This document shows positions 1-5,560 of a DNA stretch of 11,662 bases, piece by piece. Under the pieces are notes generated by a model. It ran no database searches. It worked only from the letters and a program-made list of their open reading frames with translations, and had not been told where the DNA came from. How positions within the stretch are numbered: the stretch's first letter is position 1; every line of letters starts with the position of its first letter. Source of the stretch: an uncultured Planctomycetaceae bacterium (GTDB lineage Bacteria; Planctomycetota; Planctomycetia; Planctomycetales; Planctomycetaceae); assembly GCA_903823545.1 (NCBI GenBank), contig CAIJTL010000613.1:1-11662 (forward strand). Reading direction: 5' to 3'. The translations under genes were made by a program, and so were the position numbers.

Positions 1-646
1 GCCCATGCACTGCATTGAAGGGGAGGTACACGAACCAAGGCTTCTCTTGGTTCTTTTCGATGAAGTTGGTGGCTTCGCGTGCGAAGTCGAGCGTTGTGAA
101 TTCCATCACCTCAACCGGCTCATTCCCTCGCAGGATGGCGTTGCGCTGCCGCCCGATCTCTAGATAAGAATGTGCTCCGCCGAGGAACCCGTAGTGCTCA
201 TCAAAGCCTCGCTTCAGTGGATGTGACTCACCATCGCCAAGATGCCATTTGCCAAACATCCCCGTGGCATAACCGGCGGACTTCAGGCGATTGGCAATCG
301 TGATCTGATGGAAATGAAACTTCTCATTCGCTGCTGGCCCAGGATTGAACTCATGCCCAAACCGCTGCTGATAACGACCGGTCATGAGTCCCGCACGAGT
401 CGGGCTGCAATACGGGCCGCTGACGTATCCGCTCGTGAAGCGAATGCCGTTCTTTGCCAACGAGTCGATATGCGGTGTCGGAATCTCATCGTTCCCTTGG
501 CAGCCGAGTTCTCCCCAACCGAGATCATCCGCGACGATCAGCAACACGTTTGGGCGAGCAGCCTCCGCAGCCATCGCCGACTCAGCAGACAGAAGGCAAA
601 GAGCGAGAACCAAACAGAACAAACCTGCGAGCGATGGGAGTTTCAT
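1..646 (-). CDS. Secreted type I sulfatase (arylsulfatase-like), 5' part only
   Basis: Hydrolyses sulfate esters, by family; the substrate (algal or glycan polysaccharide versus small ester) cannot be read from this fragment. The gene starts at 646 on the minus strand and leaves the window at base 1, so only about 215 N-terminal residues are present. Visible in the translation: a signal peptide (residues 1-27, hydrophobic core about 8-20, likely SPase I cleavage after AMA or AMAA), then the metal-binding start of the alkaline-phosphatase-like fold (PNVLLIVADDLGWG, Asp40-Asp41), the sulfatase signature CSPTR at 80-84, in which Cys80 would become formylglycine, TGRY just after it, and GKWHLG at 132-137. 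A GGAG Shine-Dalgarno at 652-655, 5 nt from the ATG, supports this start. It is divergent from the giant gene at 997. The family assignment is firm; the sulfatase subfamily is unresolved. Sulfatases are often expanded in marine planctomycetes and need a formylglycine-generating maturase, which is not in this window. Confidence 0.95.
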   Translation of the reverse strand, partial: MKLPSLAGLFCLVLALCLLSAESAMAAEAARPNVLLIVADDLGWGELGCQGNDEIPTPHIDSLAKNGIRFTSGYVSGPYCSPTRAGLMTGRYQQRFGHEFNPGPAANEKFHFHQITIANRLKSAGYATGMFGKWHLGDGESHPLKRGFDEHYGFLGGAHSYLEIGRQRNAILRGNEPVEVMEFTTLDFAREATNFIEKNQEKPWFVYLPFNAVHG

Positions 647-996
647 GAATACTCCGACGAGTCATTTCGAGAAATTTTGGTTGCGAATGGGCAGGCAGAT
701 TAGCGAAATCACGGCGGTAATCCCTCCTGAAGATGGGGTAAAGGTGACAGCGAATCAAAATTAGGCCGCGAATAAGGCCGCCTCCATTCGCGGCCTAATT
801 TTGATTCGCTGTCACTTTCACCTTCCCTCCACCGGCAGATTTCGCCGTCTGGAAAACGAGATTCCGCAAGGGGGTTCTCTGGCTTCTCCAATTTGTCAAA
901 GCGTGCTTCTCGATTCTTTGAAGACTGAGCTACAAGCCCGAATGAGATTCAACTTCTGGCTGCGGGCTAAGCCGGTTAAAGCAAGGGATTGCGAAC
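647..996. other. Intergenic region between divergent genes
   Basis: 350 nt separate the sulfatase start from the start of the giant gene. It must hold the promoters of both, but I cannot name convincing -35/-10 boxes. Its only clear structure is the perfect 30-bp inverted repeat at 744-815. The short open frames across it overlap the palindrome, have no recognisable protein features, and are not called. Confidence 0.6.
744..815. repeat. Perfect 30-bp inverted repeat with 12-nt loop
   Basis: The left arm 744-773 (starting GTGACAGCGAATCAAAATTA) is the exact reverse complement of the right arm 786-815 (ending TTTTGATTCGCTGTCAC). The loop, 774-785, is AAGGCCGCCTCC. Pairing stops being clean outside the arms, although purine/pyrimidine-rich flanks (GGTAAAG / TTTCACC) look loosely related. 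It lies between two divergently transcribed genes, so a terminator role is unlikely. It is more probably a dispersed palindromic element (REP- or MITE-like) or an extruding or RNA-forming hairpin in the 5' leader of one gene. No transposase lies nearby and I see no clear target-site duplication. Confidence 0.93.
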
Positions 997-3900
997 ATGA
1001 AATTGTCATCGTGGTTGTCGGTGTGGAACTCGCTGGGATTTCGGAACCAAGTGGCGAAGGTGAATAGTCGTCGCGGTCGCGTGTCGCGAAATCAGCACTC
1101 GGCGTGTATCGGCCACGAGATGGCTGGATCACCGGAAACGCTTGAAGAACGGCAGATGCTCAGCGCGGCGGAGCCAGATTTGGTCGCTTTCGCCAAAGGC
1201 TTGAGCACAGCAGGCGTGAAGTTCTACGGAACTGCGTGGTCGTCGGATACGACCGCCCAGAAACAACTCTTTCAAGACGGCGGACAGTTCCTGCCATTCA
1301 TCGAAGTGTCAAATGCCAATCAAACGCCAAACCAAGTCGCAACCGACAACAATATCACGACGTTTCCGACGTGGGTTTTCCCAGACAACTCTCGAGCCAC
1401 TGGCTTGTTGAGCTTGGAGACGATCTCCCAACGCTCGAACGTGGCGATTCCAACCGGGGTCAATCCTTCATTTACAACAGTGCCGAGTCAGTCCTTGTTG
1501 AGCGGTTCACCGTTGTTGGTCTCGCTGGACGGCTACGATCCGAACGGAGGAACGCTGACTTACACCTACTCGATCGCGAATAACAGCGTGGGAGTCACCG
1601 CGACCGTCATGCCTCGGAAGAACGCATTGAAAGTCTCCGTGACCAATTATGGGGACATGGTTTTTCAACAGTTTGATGAAATCGCTCCGCGAGCGACTGA
1701 GCACATTGACGCACTCGCCACTAACAACTTCTATGACAACGTCACGTTTCACCGCGTCATCAACAACTTCATGATTCAAGGTGGCGATCCGACGGGAACG
1801 GGAACCGGTGGCTCAACGCTGGGCAAGTTCGACGACCAGTTCAACACCGACTTGCAGTTCAATCGTCCGGGTTTGCTCGCAATGGCCAAATCCACTGACG
1901 ACACGAACGACTCGCAATTCTTCATCACAGAAGCGGCCAGCCGTAGTCTTGATTTTCAGCACACGATCTTTGGCGTGTTAGTCGAAGGGGACGCCGTCCG
2001 AGAAGCGATCAGCAACGTTCCTGTCGATGCGAATAACAAGCCGGTCAACACGGTCACGATGTCGTCGGTCGATGTGATTCAAGATGTCGAGAACGGCGTG
2101 CTAATGCTGAAGGCTGGCGAAGGGAAAACCGGTGCGGCGGATATCACCGTGACCGTGACCGATTCTGACGGCAACTCTTACACGCAGACATTCCACGTCA
2201 CCGTGACGGCAGACACAATCAACAGCAATCCGTTCTTGTCAGACATCCCGCTGATCCGCACGGTTCAGGGAGTGCAAGTCGCCTTCACCGTAACGGCTCA
2301 AGATGTGGATCCAAATCCGCCAGCTAGCCCGATTACGTATCTCGGCCAAGGTGTCTTGAGCGGCAACAATATCTACATCCCGTACGTCACCGATGCGAAC
2401 AAGATGACGTACTCGCTGAACCAAGGGACCGGACAAGTCATCGTCAGTCCTGCCAACAATTTTGTCGGCACAGAGAAGATCACGTTGGCAACGGGAATCG
2501 CAATTGGTGCTGGTACGACCGCGCTGCAACGGTCATCCACGATTGACTACCAAGTCGTACCAATCGAGGTCGTTGCTACCGCTTCTGTCCTGACACTCTC
2601 TGCCGACAATGACACTGCTCATCACGCGGCGAACGACGGACAAGCGGACTCTTACTTGGTTCGAGTCAACAACGGTTTGCTGGAAGTTTCAATCAACGGT
2701 CGTGTCTCGTCGCTTTCAGTTCCGGCGTCGGTTTCGACGTTGATCATCAACGGCTCCGATGACACGGACACACTGACGGTGGACTTCACAAACGGCAGCC
2801 CGATCCCCTCCGGCGGAATTGTTTTCAACGGTGAACTACAAACGTTGGGCGGAGTCGATCAATTGGTCGTGACGGGAGCCGCTCCGGGAAGCGTGGTCTA
2901 CACGATGTCCAATACGACGGACGGAGAGCTGGCACTCAACGGCTCGCCGATCATTGTATTCACGGCTGTTGAAGCGATCTTGGATCAACTGACTGTTGCT
3001 AACCGCGGCTTTCAACTGGGCGACGGAAACGATCTCGCGATCTTGGCCGATGATGGGACTGCTGCGAATAATCGCTCGCGATTGACCGTCGGTGACACAC
3101 AGATTGTGTTTGCGAATCCGACCACTTCGTTGGAAGTCGCGCTGGGCGAAGGGACTGACTCATTGACAGTCACCGGCTTCGACTCGAACCTTGGCAGCGG
3201 TGTCACGCTGACTCTGACCGGGGACGCGGGGGACGACACGATCAATGCTTCTGCACTCTCACGTGCCGTCTCGCTCGGTGGTGGGGACGGGAACGATTCG
3301 CTCGTCGGCGGGTTGGGAGACGATTTGTTTTCGATCGACTTGGGCGATGACACCATTTTCGGCGGTGCGGGAACAGACAGAATTGCCGGCAGCAATCTGA
3401 CTGGCACATTGACGCTCTCGAACACACAACTGACCGGCATAGCGACGGACACCGTCAATGCTGCGACGGGATCGGATAGTCTCACGGGGATCGAGTTCGC
3501 TAACTTGATTGCCGGGAATCTCGCGGTGACGTTCAACGCCCGCGCGTTTGATGGACTGGTCACGCTCGTCGGTGGCAACGGAAACGATACGCTGCTGGGC
3601 GGGACTGACGCGGACTTGATCAACGGCAACGGCGGCAACGATTTGCTCGAAGGTGGCCTCGAAAACGACACGCTCAACGGCGGTGCGGGGACCGACACCT
3701 TGCAAGAATCAGGCGATGTCAACTTTGTGATGAACCTCACCAAGTTGACCGGCCTGGGAACGGATTCCTTCAGTAGTATCGAGATGGCTCGACTGACTGG
3801 CGGAGCGAGTGCCAACAACATCAACACGCTCGCGTTCAAAGGTCCGGTCACACTGAGCGGCGGCGACGGCAACGACACGCTGCAATCAGCGGGTGGAAAC

Positions 3901-5481
3901 GATTCGCTGCTCGGCGATGGAGGGAATGATTCGATCATTTCTGGTTCTGGCAACGACACCGTTTCTGGTGGCGATGGAAACGACACAATTCAAGGCGGCG
4001 CGGGTGACGACTTCCTGTTAGGAGCCGCTGGTGACGACAACGTCGATGGCCAAGCTGGTAACGATCGAGTCAGCGGTGGACTCGGCACCGACACACTCAC
4101 CGGCGGCGCGGGAGCAACTGACATCGTGACCGAAACGACCGACGTCGCATTGCTCACGCTGACGAACGCCTCATTAATTGGTCTGGGGACTGACATTCTC
4201 AGCGGCGTTGAAGCGGCTCAATTCATCGGCGGAGACAGCGGCAACACGTTCGACGCGAGTGCCTTTACAGCTGGCCCCGTCACGTTGCAAGGTGGCGGCG
4301 GCAATGACTCCTTGGTCGGCGGCAGCGGCAAAGATGTTTTGAATGGGGGCGACGGAGCGGACTCGATCACCGGCGGACTCGGTAACGATACCGTTGATGG
4401 CGGCGGCGGAATTGATCTGCTCATCGAAACGACGAACGTCAATGTCACCGTCTCGGCTACGCAACTGGTTGGTGCCAACGGTGGTCTGGGCACCGATAAC
4501 TACACCGGTTTGGAAGCGATCCAACTCACCGGCGGAGCGGCGGCGAACAAGTTCGACCTGACATTGTTCACGGGAAATGCGACGTTGATTGGCAACGGCG
4601 GCAACGACACGCTGATCGGCGGCAGTGGAAACGACGCGCTGACTGGCGGTGCGGGGAACGAGTCCTTCATCGGCAACGGTGGCAATGACACCATCAACGC
4701 AGGTGGTGGCAGCGACACGCTCAACGGCGGCGACGGGAATGACAAGCTCTTAGGACAAGGTGGCAGCGGCGACTTGCTCACCGGCGGCACGGGGAACGAC
4801 ACGCTCGACGGCGGTGCCGGTGTAGATGGCATCGTCGAAATCGGGACCGGCGGATTTGTTGCCACAAATACTTCGCTGGTCGGCAACGGCAGCGATGTCG
4901 TCGTGGATATTGAGCAACTCACACTGGCCGGTGGCTCCGGAAACGATTTGCTGGATGCGTCGGCCTTCAGCAACGGTGGTGTGTTTCTGAATGGCGGCAA
5001 CGGCAACGACACCCTCATCGGGACCACATTGAATGACGTCTTGTATGGTTGGATCGGCAACGATTCGATCAACGGCGGTTCCGGAAACGATTCGATCCGC
5101 GGTGGCCTCGACAACGACACGATCAACGCGAGCGATGGCAATGACACCGTCAACGGTGGCGACGGCAACGATGTCATCGACGGTGGCAACGGCAACGATC
5201 AACTCTCTGGTTTCAAGGGAAATGACTCGATCACCGGCGGAGCGGGTAACGACATGCTCGTTGGCGGCGATGGTGACGACACGCTGTTTGGTGGCCTCGA
5301 CAACGACTCCATCGTTGGCGGCCTGGGCAACGACAGCGTCGATGGTCAAGACGGCGACGACAAAGTTACCGGCGGCATCGGCGGCGGGAAATTGCCTCAA
5401 GCTGGCGACATCGTCGTTGGTACGCTCGCTGAAATCTCGAACGCACTTTCAATCGTCGGAACCTGGATCGACACGGTGTAG
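997..5481 (+). CDS. Giant exported protein: thioredoxin-like + cyclophilin PPIase + RTX Ca-binding repeats
   Basis: 1494 residues, predicted extracellular or surface. Order: residues 1-56, a basic N-terminus ending in TLEERQMLSA, resembling the LEPR-XLL motif of planctomycete exported proteins. About 58-150, a thioredoxin-like domain close in pattern to the one fused to VKOR (FAKGLSTAGVKFYGTAW..., FPTWVF with the cis-Pro loop), but the CxxC site reads SSDT (82-85). About 155-203, the start of a cadherin/Ig-like domain. About 212-362, a cyclophilin PPIase with FHRV (251-254), FMIQGGDP (258-265), SQFFIT (306-311) and His322. About 365-404 and 411-520, further cadherin-like beta sequence. About 525-740, a beta-rich module. 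About 740-1460, RTX repeats with five longer units. 1461-1494, a non-repeat tail. The start ATG at 997 keeps the whole leader; its upstream AAGGG is a weak ribosome site, and an in-frame ATG at 1120 would lose the basic leader. Calcium-dependent folding is inferred from the repeats; PPIase activity is plausible, thiol redox activity is not. Confidence 0.95.
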   Translation: MKLSSWLSVWNSLGFRNQVAKVNSRRGRVSRNQHSACIGHEMAGSPETLEERQMLSAAEPDLVAFAKGLSTAGVKFYGTAWSSDTTAQKQLFQDGGQFLPFIEVSNANQTPNQVATDNNITTFPTWVFPDNSRATGLLSLETISQRSNVAIPTGVNPSFTTVPSQSLLSGSPLLVSLDGYDPNGGTLTYTYSIANNSVGVTATVMPRKNALKVSVTNYGDMVFQQFDEIAPRATEHIDALATNNFYDNVTFHRVINNFMIQGGDPTGTGTGGSTLGKFDDQFNTDLQFNRPGLLAMAKSTDDTNDSQFFITEAASRSLDFQHTIFGVLVEGDAVREAISNVPVDANNKPVNTVTMSSVDVIQDVENGVLMLKAGEGKTGAADITVTVTDSDGNSYTQTFHVTVTADTINSNPFLSDIPLIRTVQGVQVAFTVTAQDVDPNPPASPITYLGQGVLSGNNIYIPYVTDANKMTYSLNQGTGQVIVSPANNFVGTEKITLATGIAIGAGTTALQRSSTIDYQVVPIEVVATASVLTLSADNDTAHHAANDGQADSYLVRVNNGLLEVSINGRVSSLSVPASVSTLIINGSDDTDTLTVDFTNGSPIPSGGIVFNGELQTLGGVDQLVVTGAAPGSVVYTMSNTTDGELALNGSPIIVFTAVEAILDQLTVANRGFQLGDGNDLAILADDGTAANNRSRLTVGDTQIVFANPTTSLEVALGEGTDSLTVTGFDSNLGSGVTLTLTGDAGDDTINASALSRAVSLGGGDGNDSLVGGLGDDLFSIDLGDDTIFGGAGTDRIAGSNLTGTLTLSNTQLTGIATDTVNAATGSDSLTGIEFANLIAGNLAVTFNARAFDGLVTLVGGNGNDTLLGGTDADLINGNGGNDLLEGGLENDTLNGGAGTDTLQESGDVNFVMNLTKLTGLGTDSFSSIEMARLTGGASANNINTLAFKGPVTLSGGDGNDTLQSAGGNDSLLGDGGNDSIISGSGNDTVSGGDGNDTIQGGAGDDFLLGAAGDDNVDGQAGNDRVSGGLGTDTLTGGAGATDIVTETTDVALLTLTNASLIGLGTDILSGVEAAQFIGGDSGNTFDASAFTAGPVTLQGGGGNDSLVGGSGKDVLNGGDGADSITGGLGNDTVDGGGGIDLLIETTNVNVTVSATQLVGANGGLGTDNYTGLEAIQLTGGAAANKFDLTLFTGNATLIGNGGNDTLIGGSGNDALTGGAGNESFIGNGGNDTINAGGGSDTLNGGDGNDKLLGQGGSGDLLTGGTGNDTLDGGAGVDGIVEIGTGGFVATNTSLVGNGSDVVVDIEQLTLAGGSGNDLLDASAFSNGGVFLNGGNGNDTLIGTTLNDVLYGWIGNDSINGGSGNDSIRGGLDNDTINASDGNDTVNGGDGNDVIDGGNGNDQLSGFKGNDSITGGAGNDMLVGGDGDDTLFGGLDNDSIVGGLGNDSVDGQDGDDKVTGGIGGGKLPQAGDIVVGTLAEISNALSIVGTWIDTV
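1168..1446 (+). other. Degenerate thioredoxin-like domain, CxxC lost
   Basis: Residues about 58-150 of the giant protein follow a thioredoxin fold pattern: helix (AFAKGLSTAG), strand and active-site loop (VKFYGTAW then SSDT), helix (AQKQLFQDG), strand (LPFIEVS), and the TFPTWVF strand with the proline that faces the active site in thioredoxins. At the positions of the two redox cysteines there are Ser82 and Thr85 (nt 1237-1251 cover W81-T85). The fold call comes from pattern similarity to VKOR-fused thioredoxin domains recalled from memory. The absence of the cysteines is read directly. Confidence 0.75.
1630..2082 (+). other. Cyclophilin-type peptidyl-prolyl isomerase domain
   Basis: Residues about 212-362. 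Relative to human cyclophilin A, the catalytic Arg (FHRV, Arg253), the hydrophobic pocket and Gln (FMIQGG, Gln261), the QFF segment (Gln307, Phe309) and the HxxFG histidine (His322) are all present. The usual tryptophan region reads LDFQ, so the cyclosporin-contact Trp is absent, as in many bacterial cyclophilins. The domain appears set into a cadherin-like domain, because beta sequence before it (155-203) and after it (365-404) both look like parts of Ig/cadherin folds. Confidence 0.85.
3214..5376 (+). repeat. RTX nonapeptide repeat array with five longer interspersed units
   Basis: Residues about 740-1460 contain roughly forty to fifty copies of the RTX core (G-G-x-G-N-D-x-L/I/V), the haemolysin-type calcium-binding repeat that forms a parallel beta-roll when calcium is bound. 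Between blocks of these sit five longer units of about 70 residues, near nt 3367-3603, 3685-3885, 4108-4323, 4405-4623 and 4816-5022. Each runs from a G-x-D start through L-x-G-x-G-T/S-D, an I/V-E pair and a (D)ASAF-like segment to VTL-GG-GNDTL. The array is encoded by GGC/GGA-AAC-GAC-rich DNA, which also keeps other frames open. Confidence 0.92.
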
Positions 5482-5490
5482 GACTTGTAT

Positions 5491-5547
5491 GCACACGCGG
5501 CTCGCCTGTGATTGATGATCGATACCACACAGGCGAGCCGCCTGTGC
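5491..5547. terminator. Hairpin between convergent genes, candidate bidirectional terminator
   Basis: The arm 5491-5510 (GCACACGCGGCTCGCCTGTG) pairs with 5528-5547 (CACAGGCGAGCCGCCTGTGC) in a 20-bp stem with one mismatch; the loop is 17 nt. It starts 10 nt after the TAG of the giant gene and ends 13 nt before the stop of the convergent amidohydrolase gene, an ideal place to end both transcripts. There is no U-tract on either side, so it is not a textbook intrinsic terminator. It may instead be a dispersed palindrome that serves as an mRNA 3'-end stabiliser. Confidence 0.7.
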
Positions 5548-5560
5548 AACGTTCTGACCT

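Noticed and set aside
242..764. Plus-strand frames opposite the sulfatase
   Set aside because: The minus strand encodes signal peptide, CSPTR and GKWHLG in one frame; the plus-strand frames are shadows.
744..815. Reading the 30-bp palindrome as a Rho-independent terminator
   Set aside because: The flanking genes diverge from this region, so neither would end here, and no T-run follows either arm.
3012..3986. 324-residue open frame on the minus strand opposite the RTX array, rich in Pro and Ser
   Set aside because: It is the antisense image of GGC/GAC-rich RTX codons, which rarely give stops on the other strand. It has no signal, domain or ribosome site, and the plus-strand frame is a clear protein.
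3214..5376. CRISPR-like array suggested by regular short repeats
   Set aside because: The repeats are codon-level RTX motifs in frame, with varied bases and no constant spacer length.
4500..5400. Overlapping minus-strand open frames of 216 and 231 residues opposite the RTX array
   Set aside because: They are low-complexity shadows of the repeats; two such frames in different phases over the same DNA confirm that this is composition, not coding.
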